The notes under the pieces are model-generated. The model made no database searches, was not told the origin of the DNA, and saw only the letters and a list, made by a program, of their open reading frames with translations. From NCBI RefSeq assembly GCF_900188115.1, contig NZ_FZNW01000005.1:62001-126000 (forward strand): a DNA stretch of 64,000 nt, read 5' to 3'. Positions within the stretch are counted from its first letter, which is position 1; each line of letters begins with the position of its first letter. A program made the position numbers and the translations under genes. Origin of the DNA: Haloechinothrix alba (lineage in GTDB: Bacteria; Actinomycetota; Actinomycetes; Mycobacteriales; Pseudonocardiaceae). Positions 16,563 through 24,148 of the stretch are shown here, in pieces.

Positions 16563-17057
16563 GTAACCGCGAGAGCGGTCCCCTCGCGCGGAATCGTCGC
16601 GCACGAGCCCCCGCTGGACGAGCTGCTCGATGACCGCGAACAGCTCCACGCGCAGACCGACGACATCGTCGCCACTCATCTCGCCGGGGACCTCACGGGG
16701 GCCTGGCGGAAGTTCCTCGACCAGGCCAACGTCGTCCTGCCGGATGGCGCGTTCGAGGAGATGTTCACAGGGGAACGCGACCCGCGGCAACTCGCGGACG
16801 AACACTTCTGGTTCGCCCGCGAGCTCCGCGCGACCACCCACTGGCGGCCCGACCTCGCCGCGCTGCGTTCAGCGCCGACGCGCATCGTGGTCGGTATCGG
16901 CGAGGAGTCGAGCGGGGAGCTCTGTGACCGGACGTCACGCGCCCTGGCCTCGGCGCTCGGCATCGACCCCACGAGCTTTCCCGGCGGCCACATCGGCTTC
17001 GCCGAGGATCCCGACGGGTTCGAGCCCCGGCTGCGCGCGGTCCTGCAGGGCAACTGA
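16563..17057 (+). pseudogene. Decayed alpha/beta hydrolase lacking its N-terminal half
   Basis: The frame reads VAHEPPLDELL, then TDDIVATHLAGDLTGAWRKF, FEEMFTGERDPRQLADEHFWF, and ends TRIVVGIGEESSGELCDRT and FPGGHIGFAEDP. This is the C-terminal two thirds of a common actinobacterial alpha/beta hydrolase, including the catalytic His in GGHIGF. The first 90-100 residues with the G-x-S-x-G nucleophile elbow are absent, and upstream sequence belongs to the methyltransferase start region. The only internal ATG (16761) would give a 98-residue piece. It is best read as a remnant. Confidence 0.75.
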
Positions 17058-17076
17058 GTCAACCAGCGGTCCCATG

Positions 17077-17131
17077 GGGAGCCCAAGGTGACCTCGGTTC
17101 CATAGAGGGAGCCGAACGTTACATCGGGCTC
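17077..17131. repeat. 55-bp palindromic element, copy 1
   Basis: An imperfect inverted repeat opening GGGAGCCCAAGGTGAC and closing ATCGGGCTC around a TTCCATAGA centre. About 47 of 55 bases match copy 2 at 52778-52832. It lies between convergent partners, the hydrolase remnant and a membrane-protein gene whose last codons run into it. Either a mobile palindromic repeat or a dispersed bidirectional terminator. Confidence 0.75.
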
Positions 17132-17586
17132 TCCCCTGGCCCGACGCCGTCGCCGGCCGCCCGAGTCGCTGCGAAGGTCACGGCTGCCGCGCTTACCGCA
17201 CCCACCAGCGTGAGTGTGATCAAGTACCGGGGGCCCAAGCCGTTGTCCACGGGCAGCCCCAGGAACCCGATCGCCGCCGGAACGGCGACCGCGACTCCCG
17301 ACGCCGTCGCCGGCCGAGCGGCTCCGGCACGACGCAGCAGCCGCCTGCCGAGCCACCACAGGCCGACCAGGACCCCGAGCAGCAGCACCAGCAGGACGTA
17401 CTGACCGACGTGTGCACGTGTTTCGTAGCCGAGCATCATCGGCCCGATCGTCAGAAAGAGCAACGCGTAGATGCCGATCAGCGCGGCCGGTGCGGGCCAG
17501 GCCGCGCCGGCCAACGCCGCGACAGCGACCGGTCGCCACCCTCTCGCAGGGCGCGCACCACCGGAACCCGACGGCATGTCCCCCAT
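17119..17586 (-). CDS. Four-helix membrane protein, unknown function
   Basis: A 155-residue protein with hydrophobic segments AWPAPAALIGIYALLFLTIG, YVLLVLLLGVLVGLWWLG, ASGVAVAVPAAIGFLGLP and YLITLTLVGAVSAAAVTFAA. A polar Gly/Ser/Pro N-terminus precedes them. No family is recognised. The stop codon falls inside the 55-bp repeat, so the last residues (GESPM) are encoded by the element, suggesting the repeat inserted at or replaced the original gene end. Confidence 0.65.
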   Translation of the reverse strand: MGDMPSGSGGARPARGWRPVAVAALAGAAWPAPAALIGIYALLFLTIGPMMLGYETRAHVGQYVLLVLLLGVLVGLWWLGRRLLRRAGAARPATASGVAVAVPAAIGFLGLPVDNGLGPRYLITLTLVGAVSAAAVTFAATRAAGDGVGPGESPM

Positions 17587-17712
17587 CGTTCATCCCCTCC
17601 CCGCATGCGGCGGGATCTCACCGTTGCGGATCCGGCCCGAGCGTTCGGCACGTCGCCAACCGCGTGGCGTCTCGACGTCCCGTTCGGTGCGATGATGCCC
17701 CGCCGTCCGGGG

Positions 17713-17982
17713 CTACTGGTAGCGGCTGCGGGACCCGATCAGCAAGCGATACAGGCCCAGGATGGCCAGGGAACCTGCGATAGCCAGTCCCCAGGTCCGG
17801 ATGTCGAAGAACGTCCCGAGACCGACGTTGAACGCCGCCTGGCCGATCCATCCACCGAGCAGCGCTCCCCCGATGCCCAGGAGGATCGTGATGATGCACC
17901 CGCCGGGGTCCTTGCCCGGCATGAGCATCTTCGCGATGGCTCCAGCGATCAGTCCCAGAACGATCCAACCGATGATTCCCAC
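17713..17982 (-). CDS. GlsB/YeaQ/YmgE family membrane protein
   Basis: An 89-residue protein with three Gly-rich membrane helices: GIIGWIVLGLIAGAIAKMLMPG, GGCIITILLGIGGALLGGWIG and TWGLAIAGSLAILGLYRLL. The PGKDPGG motif between helices one and two is the family signature. These are stress-associated (transglycosylase-associated) membrane proteins of unclear mechanism. The GTG at 17982 is chosen for GGAAGG 9 nt upstream; the frame extends further but without support. Confidence 0.9.
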   Translation of the reverse strand: MGIIGWIVLGLIAGAIAKMLMPGKDPGGCIITILLGIGGALLGGWIGQAAFNVGLGTFFDIRTWGLAIAGSLAILGLYRLLIGSRSRYQ

Positions 17983-18194
17983 TGGCAGTGTCCTTCCATC
18001 CCGGTCGAGGTGCACGGACCGAACGAGCGATGACAGGTGCAGTCTCGCAAACCCGTACGGTACCCGCACCCGCCCGGTGAACGAGGCGTGACGCCCGGCT
18101 CACGAGCGGCCTCGTCATCGGATGGGATGCGCCCGCGTCGCGTTCCGTGATGGGATGGCGCCACACGGTCGAGACACGGCGCGCAGGAGGCGAT

Positions 18195-19403
18195 GTGGGA
18201 TACGCCTACGTGGTCGGGACGTTCGACACCAAAGGCACCGAGCTCACGTACGTCGCGGAGCTGATCACCGCGGCGGGAGTAGCGGCCCGCACCGTGGACC
18301 TCGCCCCGACCGGGGCGCGTTCCGAGGCGGACGTGCCGGCAACCGAGGTCGCCGCCTGCCACCCCGACGGCGCCGACGCGGTCTTCACCAGCGACCGAGG
18401 CAGCGCCGTCGCTGCCATGACCATCGCGTTCGGCAGGTACCTCGCCGGTCGCGGGGACGTCGACGGGGTCATCGGTCTCGGCGGTTCCGGCGGTACCGCG
18501 CTGATCACACCCGCGATGCGGGCGCTGCCCGTCGGTGTCCCCAAGGTCATGGTCTCCACCGTGGCTTCCGGGGACACATCCCGCTACGTCGAGGGCAGCG
18601 ACATCGCCATGGTGCACTCGGTCACCGACGTCGCGGGCCTGAACCGCATCTCGCGCCGGGTGCTCGGCAACGCCGCCCACGCCCTGGCCGGCGCCTGCGC
18701 GCACCCCGTCCCGGTCAGCGACGACCGTCCCGCGATCGGGCTGACGATGTTCGGCGTGACGACGCCGTGCGTGAACACGGTGACCGAGCGGCTCGAGGAC
18801 CGGTTCGACTGCCTGGTCTTCCACGCAACCGGTACCGGCGGCAAGGCCATGGAGAAGCTCGTCGACGACCGGCTGGTCACCGGTGTACTCGATATCAGCA
18901 CCACCGAGGTGTGCGACCTCATCGCAGGCGGCGTGCTCAGTGCCGGTGAGGAGCGCCTGGACGCGATCGCCCGGACACGGGTGCCGTACGTCGGTTCCTG
19001 CGGCGCGCTCGACATGGTGAACTTCGGCGCACCGGACACCGTGCCCCAGCGGTACTCCGACCGGAACCTGTACCCGCACAACCCGCAGATCACGCTCATG
19101 CGCACCACCGAGGAGGAATGCGAGCGTATCGCCTCGTTCATCGCGGGCAAGCTCAACGCCTGCGACGGCCCTGTGCGTTTCCTGCTCCCGGAAGGCGGGG
19201 TCTCCGCTCTGGACAGTCCGGGCCAGCCGTTCCACGACCCGCGCGCCGATGAGGTGCTGTTCAGCACGCTGGAGCGCGAGGTCGAACAGACCGCCGACCG
19301 CCGCGTGCTGCGGTCACCGCACCACATCAACGACCCGGAGTTCGCCGCTGAGCTGGTGGCCGCTTTCGACGAGATCCACGACGCGCCGCGAGAGGGGAGC
19401 TGA
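18195..19403 (+). CDS. Tm-1-like ATP-binding domain protein (UPF0261)
   Basis: About 402 residues. The N-terminal domain opens with the family hallmark [16 protein letters not shown]. It continues with [37 protein letters not shown], the conserved nucleotide-binding region. The C-terminal half has [13 protein letters not shown] and [12 protein letters not shown]. The plant homologue Tm-1 binds ATP and viral replicase; bacterial members occur in catabolic operons with the TIM-barrel partner seen next door. The GTG at 18195 has AGGAGG only 4 nt upstream, so an ATG at 18147 or 18150 is an alternative. GGGGAG and 1 nt separate it from the next gene. Confidence 0.85.
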   Translation: MGYAYVVGTFDTKGTELTYVAELITAAGVAARTVDLAPTGARSEADVPATEVAACHPDGADAVFTSDRGSAVAAMTIAFGRYLAGRGDVDGVIGLGGSGGTALITPAMRALPVGVPKVMVSTVASGDTSRYVEGSDIAMVHSVTDVAGLNRISRRVLGNAAHALAGACAHPVPVSDDRPAIGLTMFGVTTPCVNTVTERLEDRFDCLVFHATGTGGKAMEKLVDDRLVTGVLDISTTEVCDLIAGGVLSAGEERLDAIARTRVPYVGSCGALDMVNFGAPDTVPQRYSDRNLYPHNPQITLMRTTEEECERIASFIAGKLNACDGPVRFLLPEGGVSALDSPGQPFHDPRADEVLFSTLEREVEQTADRRVLRSPHHINDPEFAAELVAAFDEIHDAPREGS

Positions 19404-19404
19404 C

Positions 19405-20247
19405 GTGCCACGAGTGCCAAGGGACGAGCTGGTATCGCGATTCTCGGCGATGGCCGCGCGGGGCGAGACCATCGTGGGCGGTGGCGCGGGGACCGGCCTG
19501 TCCGCCAAGTGCGAGGAGGCGGGCGGGATCGACCTGATCGTCATCTACAACTCCGGGCGCTTCCGGATGGCCGGCCGCGGATCCCTGGCCGGGTTGCTCG
19601 CCTTCGGCAACGCCAACGACATCGTCGTGGAGATGGCCCCGGAGGTACTGCCGGTCGTGCGCCACACACCCGTGCTGGCCGGGGTCAACGCCACCGATCC
19701 CTTCCTGGACACCGACCGTTTCCTCGGCGAGCTGGCGCGGCTGGGCTTCTCCGGTGTGCAGAACTTCCCCACGGTCGGGCTGATCGACGGGACGTTCCGC
19801 GCCAACCTCGAAGAGACCGGGATGGGCTACCAGGCCGAAGTGGACATGGTCGCGGCTGCGCGCGAGGCGGGCATGTTCACCACCCCGTACGTGTTCTCCG
19901 CCGAGGACGCACGCGCGATGACGCGTGCGGGCGCCGACATGCTGGTGTGCCATATGGGGCTGACCACGGGCGGCACCATCGGCGCGGAGACCGGTAAGGG
20001 CCTGGACGACTGCGTCGCGCTCATCGACGAGTGGGCGGCCGCTGCCCGCGAGGTGCGTGAGGACGTGCTGGTGCTGTGCCACGGCGGACCCATCGCCATG
20101 CCCGAGGACGCCGCCTACGTGCTGGCGCGAACCAGCTACTGTCACGGCTTCTACGGAGCGAGCAGTATGGAACGCCTGCCCGTCGAACAGGCCCTTACCG
20201 AACAGACGCGGTCGTTCAAGCGGCTGCGGACCGAGCCGGACAACTGA
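19405..20247 (+). CDS. Phosphoenolpyruvate-hydrolase-like TIM-barrel protein
   Basis: A 280-residue TIM-barrel protein of the TIM-br_sig_trns/PEP hydrolase family. Family features are [42 protein letters not shown] near the N-terminus, [23 protein letters not shown], and [15 protein letters not shown]. In fungi and plants this domain is fused to the Tm-1-like domain, so the two bacterial genes probably form one complex. The GTG start lies 1 nt after the upstream stop with GGGGAG in range. Chemistry is not firmly established; cleavage of a phosphoenol or 2-oxo acid intermediate is likely. Confidence 0.88.
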   Translation: MPRVPRDELVSRFSAMAARGETIVGGGAGTGLSAKCEEAGGIDLIVIYNSGRFRMAGRGSLAGLLAFGNANDIVVEMAPEVLPVVRHTPVLAGVNATDPFLDTDRFLGELARLGFSGVQNFPTVGLIDGTFRANLEETGMGYQAEVDMVAAAREAGMFTTPYVFSAEDARAMTRAGADMLVCHMGLTTGGTIGAETGKGLDDCVALIDEWAAAAREVREDVLVLCHGGPIAMPEDAAYVLARTSYCHGFYGASSMERLPVEQALTEQTRSFKRLRTEPDN

Positions 20248-20256
20248 GGAGCACCG

Positions 20257-20703
20257 ATGCCGAAACCCTATGCCAGTGGAATCGTCCCCGCCGATGCGGA
20301 CGCCGTCTGGGGCCTCGTGCGCGACTTCGACGGCCTGCCCTCCTGGCATCCGGCCATCGCGGGCAGTGAGATCGAGCCGGGCCCCCGAGCCGCCGAGATC
20401 GGCGCGGTGCGCAAGCTGGCACTGACCGACGGGAACACCGTACGCGAGCGGCTGGTGCGGCTGGACGACACCGAACGCGGCTACACCTACGACATCCTGG
20501 AAAGCCCGTTCCCGATCCGGGGCTACCGCGCGACGATCCGGGTGGCCCCGGTCACCTCGACCGGAGAGGCGTTCGTGGAATGGTGGTGCCACTTCGACGC
20601 CGATGCCACCGACGAGGCCGAGCTCGCCGACACCTTCGCGAACGGCGTGTTCGCGACCGGCATCACCTCGCTCGCCCAGAAGTTCGGGGCCGGTGAGCAA
20701 TAG
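20257..20703 (+). CDS. SRPBCC (polyketide cyclase/START-like) protein
   Basis: A 148-residue helix-grip protein: ASGIVPADADAVWGLVRDFDGLPSWHPAIAGSEI at the N-terminus, VRKLALTDGNTVRERLVRLDD in the sheet and a long C-terminal helix. The family binds hydrophobic ligands or catalyses cyclisation and ligand transfer. GAGGAG lies 5 nt before the ATG and 9 nt separate it from the TIM-barrel gene, so it is the third gene of that operon. Confidence 0.88.
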   Translation: MPKPYASGIVPADADAVWGLVRDFDGLPSWHPAIAGSEIEPGPRAAEIGAVRKLALTDGNTVRERLVRLDDTERGYTYDILESPFPIRGYRATIRVAPVTSTGEAFVEWWCHFDADATDEAELADTFANGVFATGITSLAQKFGAGEQ

Positions 20704-20778
20704 ACCGCGTTCCGCCGATGGATTCGCGCCGTCGGGAGGGCCTGTACCGGTGACAGCCGCCGACCAGGGAGGCCTGTC

Positions 20779-20874
20779 ATTGCGACGAGCACGCTCACCA
20801 GCGTCATGCTGGCCGGCACCGACCCTGACAAGCTCCGTTTCTGGCACGTCCAGGCGATGGATACCGGTCAAGCG
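20779..20874 (+). pseudogene. N-terminal fragment of a VOC/glyoxalase protein
   Basis: The frame reads ATSTLTSVMLAGTDPDKLRFWHVQAMDTG, which matches the first strand and helix of VOC proteins. The expected ATG is ATT (20779), and homology stops where the convergent GntR gene ends. About 100 residues of the domain are missing, so this is a remnant. Confidence 0.5.
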
Positions 20875-21231
20875 TCACACGTCGAGCGCGGCCCGCACGA
20901 TCGCCAGCGCTTCCTCCCGGTCGATACCGAGACCGTCGACGGCGCGGGCATACTCCGCTGCGTGCTCGGCGGCCTGGAGCCTGCTGCGGTCGCCGCTGGA
21001 GGAGACGAACGTGCCCGACCGTCCCCTCGTATCGATCATCCCCGCGGATTCCAGCTCGCGGTAGGCGCGGGCGGCGGTGTTGGCGGCGATGCCCAGCTCC
21101 GCAGCCAGTGCCCGCACCGTGGGCAGCTTGGTGCCGACGGCCAACGTGCCGTCGTTGATCTGCTGCGCCAGTTGTGCGCGCACTTGTTCGAACGGCGGGA
21201 CTGCGGAGTCGCCGTGCACGGTGACGTTCAT
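20875..21231 (-). CDS. GntR family regulator, YtrA-like
   Basis: A 118-residue protein: a GntR winged helix at residues about 10-75 (PPFEQVRAQLAQQINDGTLAVGTKLPTVRALAAELGIAANTAARAYRELESAGMI, then TRGRSGTFV) and a short helical tail. The absence of a large effector domain is typical of the YtrA subfamily, which usually controls a neighbouring ABC transporter. No such transporter is present, so the target is unclear. TAGGAT at 21242-21247 could be its -10 box, giving a very short leader. Confidence 0.88.
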   Translation of the reverse strand: MNVTVHGDSAVPPFEQVRAQLAQQINDGTLAVGTKLPTVRALAAELGIAANTAARAYRELESAGMIDTRGRSGTFVSSSGDRSRLQAAEHAAEYARAVDGLGIDREEALAIVRAALDV

Positions 21232-21419
21232 GGGCAGGCCGATCCTAGGTCACGGGTTGCAGCACTAGGGTAACACGATCGTTGGTACAAACCGCGACCC
21301 TCACTCGCCTACGCGCTGATCGTCGCTGGTAAGAAGGCTGCACTATTTCCGGGAAAGCTCCAACGAGCGCGGCGCTCCTGTGGCATTCTGTGCCAGGTCG
21401 GTGACTCGGGAGATCCAGC

Positions 21420-21737
21420 ATGGGCGGCTACGAAGCGATTATCGGTGAGATCAGGCGGCGTGGCGAGGACGCCATCGACGTCGGCGAGGCCACCGCGAAG
21501 GTCGAGCTGGGCGAGGCCGCGGGTGGCATCGCCGCCGCGATGCCGGGCAGTGCCGAGACCCCCGGTGAAGCCGAGCAGCTGAGCGAGCACTGGGAGGGCG
21601 TGCTCCGCGACCTCGGCAGGCGCGTGTCCTCGTACGGCGACGACATGGTGCGAGCCGCCGAGCGGTACGAGGAGGAGGACGAGCCCGCAGCGGAGAACCT
21701 GCGCCTGCACACGCCCGGGCCAGGAGGTCCGGTGTGA
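21420..21737 (+). CDS. WXG100-like small helical protein
   Basis: A 105-residue protein with two amphipathic helices and a single Trp in EQLSEHWEGVLRDLGRRVSSYGDDMVRAAERYEEED. The size, the helical hairpin and the position before a DUF1023 gene resemble actinobacterial WXG100/ESX-like partners. The Trp is followed by E-G, so it is not a strict W-x-G. GGGAGA lies 7 nt before the ATG. The end overlaps the DUF1023 gene as GTGA, implying stoichiometric production. Secretion by a type VII system is inference; no ESX core genes are in the window. Confidence 0.65.
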   Translation: MGGYEAIIGEIRRRGEDAIDVGEATAKVELGEAAGGIAAAMPGSAETPGEAEQLSEHWEGVLRDLGRRVSSYGDDMVRAAERYEEEDEPAAENLRLHTPGPGGPV

Positions 21738-23392
21738 ACTGGGGCGACATCCGCGACTGGGATCCCGCGGTCCTGGAGAGCGCGGCCGAAGACCTCAAGG
21801 CCGCACTCGACCAGCTGCGGCGGCATGCGGAGGACCTCGGTGGCTCCCATCCCCGCGAGTGGATCGGCGAGGCCTCGCGAGCCGCGCGCACGAAGCGCGG
21901 TGAGCTGGTCGATGAGTACGAGGATGTCACACACGCCGCCGAGCCGGTGTGGAAGCAGCTACAAGACGCGGCGGATGCCATCACCGACCTGCATCGCGAG
22001 CAGGACGAGGCCGACGAGCTGGCCCGGCGTTACTTCTGGCGGATCACCGATGCCGGGGCGCTGGAGAGCACCCTGGACGGGGTGGAGCAGCTCGACCCCG
22101 AGTTCGCCCAGCTACGCCGGGACACCGCCCGCCAGCTGTCCGATGCCATCTCCGCCGTCGAGGACAAGGCCGGGGAGATCGATGCCGAGCTGGCTGCCGC
22201 GATGCGGCGTGCGCACTCGCCGACCGTGTTCACCGACGAGGACGGGGACAAGGACCGGTTGGCATTGCCCCCGTCCGGGACCGATCCCGCGCAAGTGAGC
22301 GAGTGGTGGCACGGCCTGTCGGCCGAGGAGCGTGCGGAGCTCATCCGCACCGAACCCGCCGCGATCGGCAACCTCGACGGCGTGCCGTACAGCGCCCGCC
22401 ACGAGGCCAACGTCGCCCGCATCCCGGACGAGCGTGCGCGGTTGCAGGATCGGCTCGACGAGCTGCGGGCCGAGCGGAGCGAGCTACAACGTGGACCGCG
22501 CAGGAGCGAGACCTCCGAGCATCGCGAGTACGACGAACGCATCGAACGGGTCGAGAACAAGCTGGACGCGCTGGATGCACTTGATGGTCAGATCGTGGAC
22601 GGCAACCAGGTACTAGCACTGGACACATCGGGGGCGGGAGTGCGTTCGGCTGTCGGAATCGGTGACGTCGACAGTGCGGCTAACCTGAGCGTGTATACCC
22701 CGGGGATGAACTCCGCTGTCGAGCGCAACATGGATCGCTACGTCGACGAGGTAGAGGAACTCAACCGCTACGCCAACAACATGCTTGACAAGGATCCTGC
22801 AAGACGAAATGAGACGGCAGCGAGCGTTGTATGGATGGACTACCACGCCCCGCAGACGGTGTCGAGCGTGCTGTCGGATTCCCGAGCGGGGGCGGGCGCC
22901 GAGCGGCTGGCGGGTTTCATGGACGGCATGCAGGCAACTCGTGCCGACGATCCGCCGCAACGCCTCGCCGGAGTCAGTCACTCCTACGGCACCACAACCA
23001 TGGGGTTAGCGCTGAAACAGACTGACGCAGCGGATGCATTCGTCACGCAAGGTTCGCCCGGTTGGTACGGCAGTGAGGATCTCCAGGTACCTGAAACGGA
23101 ACGGTTCAACCTCTCGGCCCGCGGGGACGCCGTCGCTGACTTCGGTGGCTTCGTTCATGGCGGCAACCCCAGCAATGATCCCTCTGTCCAGGAACTCTCC
23201 ACCGACGACGCGGTAGCTCCCGACACAGGCGAGGAACTTCATGCTGTCACAGGCCACACTGACTACGCGATAGCCGACGAGGAGATGTCCACCAGCGAGT
23301 ACAACACCGCGGCCGCGATCATTGGTCAGGAAAGCAACTACATCGACCAGCAGCTTCCCGAACAACCCGAGTTCCCCCACGGAGCGCCATGA
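21734..23392 (+). CDS. DUF1023 alpha/beta hydrolase with long helical N-terminus
   Basis: A 552-residue protein. Residues 1-170 are predicted helical and WXG-like (LESAAEDLKAALDQLRRHAEDLGG, a Trp in REWIGEASRA). A linker and a short coiled coil (RIPDERARLQDRLDELRAERSELQ) follow. The C-terminal third is the DUF1023 alpha/beta hydrolase, with nucleophile elbow GVSHSYGTTTMGL and VTQGSPGW. The acid and His are probably in LSARGDAVADFGG and VTGHTDYAI. DUF1023 proteins are thought to be lipases or esterases, often exported with WXG partners. GC drops in the second half. It overlaps both neighbours. Confidence 0.82.
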   Translation: MNWGDIRDWDPAVLESAAEDLKAALDQLRRHAEDLGGSHPREWIGEASRAARTKRGELVDEYEDVTHAAEPVWKQLQDAADAITDLHREQDEADELARRYFWRITDAGALESTLDGVEQLDPEFAQLRRDTARQLSDAISAVEDKAGEIDAELAAAMRRAHSPTVFTDEDGDKDRLALPPSGTDPAQVSEWWHGLSAEERAELIRTEPAAIGNLDGVPYSARHEANVARIPDERARLQDRLDELRAERSELQRGPRRSETSEHREYDERIERVENKLDALDALDGQIVDGNQVLALDTSGAGVRSAVGIGDVDSAANLSVYTPGMNSAVERNMDRYVDEVEELNRYANNMLDKDPARRNETAASVVWMDYHAPQTVSSVLSDSRAGAGAERLAGFMDGMQATRADDPPQRLAGVSHSYGTTTMGLALKQTDAADAFVTQGSPGWYGSEDLQVPETERFNLSARGDAVADFGGFVHGGNPSNDPSVQELSTDDAVAPDTGEELHAVTGHTDYAIADEEMSTSEYNTAAAIIGQESNYIDQQLPEQPEFPHGAP

Positions 23393-23997
23393 CCACTCGA
23401 ATCGTCGCTGCCCTCTCGAGCACTGCCCTCATTGCGCTATCACTGGCCAACTGTACAAAGGATCCCACGGACACGAACGATATGAACCTAGACGAACAGT
23501 ACGAACAGCTCGCACAGCGTCCCGATCGCGACGAAGCCAAGAATAACTACGAGTCCTTACAAGAAGACGTCCGTTCGGCACTCCGCGATAGATTCGAGTT
23601 ACCCGAATGGGAAAAGGGAGGTAGCGAGGAGAGCGCAAGCCCGGCATGTACCGAGTTTCCGGAAATCGGGGGGTGGGACGCCGGCAAGGTCACATTGCAG
23701 AACTGGGTCACCGAAGAAAGCATCACGATAGATTCCTGGCCAGATGCGAAAGCGGCAGTACAGGATATCACGGGAGAGCACGGATTCGACCAGGTTACTC
23801 TCGACGTCGAACAGAGCGACAACTTGACCTACGAACTCATGGACAACTGGGGCGCCAAGCTCACCCTGATGTCGGGTCGAAGCTCCAACACAGTCGTTAG
23901 CATCCGGACCGGCTGCCACCTACGTCCCGAGGCCAAGGAGCGCGGCAGGCCCATCTCGAAGGAGGAGCGTCGCGAGATGCCTGAGGAATCCCGCTGA
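23389..23997 (+). CDS. Putative lipoprotein downstream of the DUF1023 gene
   Basis: A 202-residue protein. The N-terminus TTRIVAALSSTALIALSLANCTKDP has a signal-peptide core and a lipobox-like LANC; Asn before the Cys is unusual, as Ala or Gly is standard. The mature protein carries two more cysteines (SPACTEFP and RTGCHLRP) that could form a disulfide, and an acidic helical linker. It starts by an ATGA overlap with the DUF1023 gene. This order suggests a surface-anchored partner, immunity or receptor protein for the exported hydrolase. Low GC compared with the flanks. Confidence 0.65.
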   Translation: MTTRIVAALSSTALIALSLANCTKDPTDTNDMNLDEQYEQLAQRPDRDEAKNNYESLQEDVRSALRDRFELPEWEKGGSEESASPACTEFPEIGGWDAGKVTLQNWVTEESITIDSWPDAKAAVQDITGEHGFDQVTLDVEQSDNLTYELMDNWGAKLTLMSGRSSNTVVSIRTGCHLRPEAKERGRPISKEERREMPEESR

Positions 23998-24148
23998 CGT
24001 AACCCGTGGCAGCGCATGGTCCCGTGGCGACCACCAACCGACGACCCAACCGCGAACCATCCCGCGAGTGACCTCGCACCCGCAGGCTCGTTGAGACAGC
24101 AGAATCCACGTCGGGCAACGGGCAACCAGCGAGGACGGAGGCCCCGGG

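Noticed and set aside
19327-20871. Minus-strand frame of 514 codons
   Set aside because: Antisense to the TIM-barrel and SRPBCC genes, both with strong family motifs and ribosome sites.
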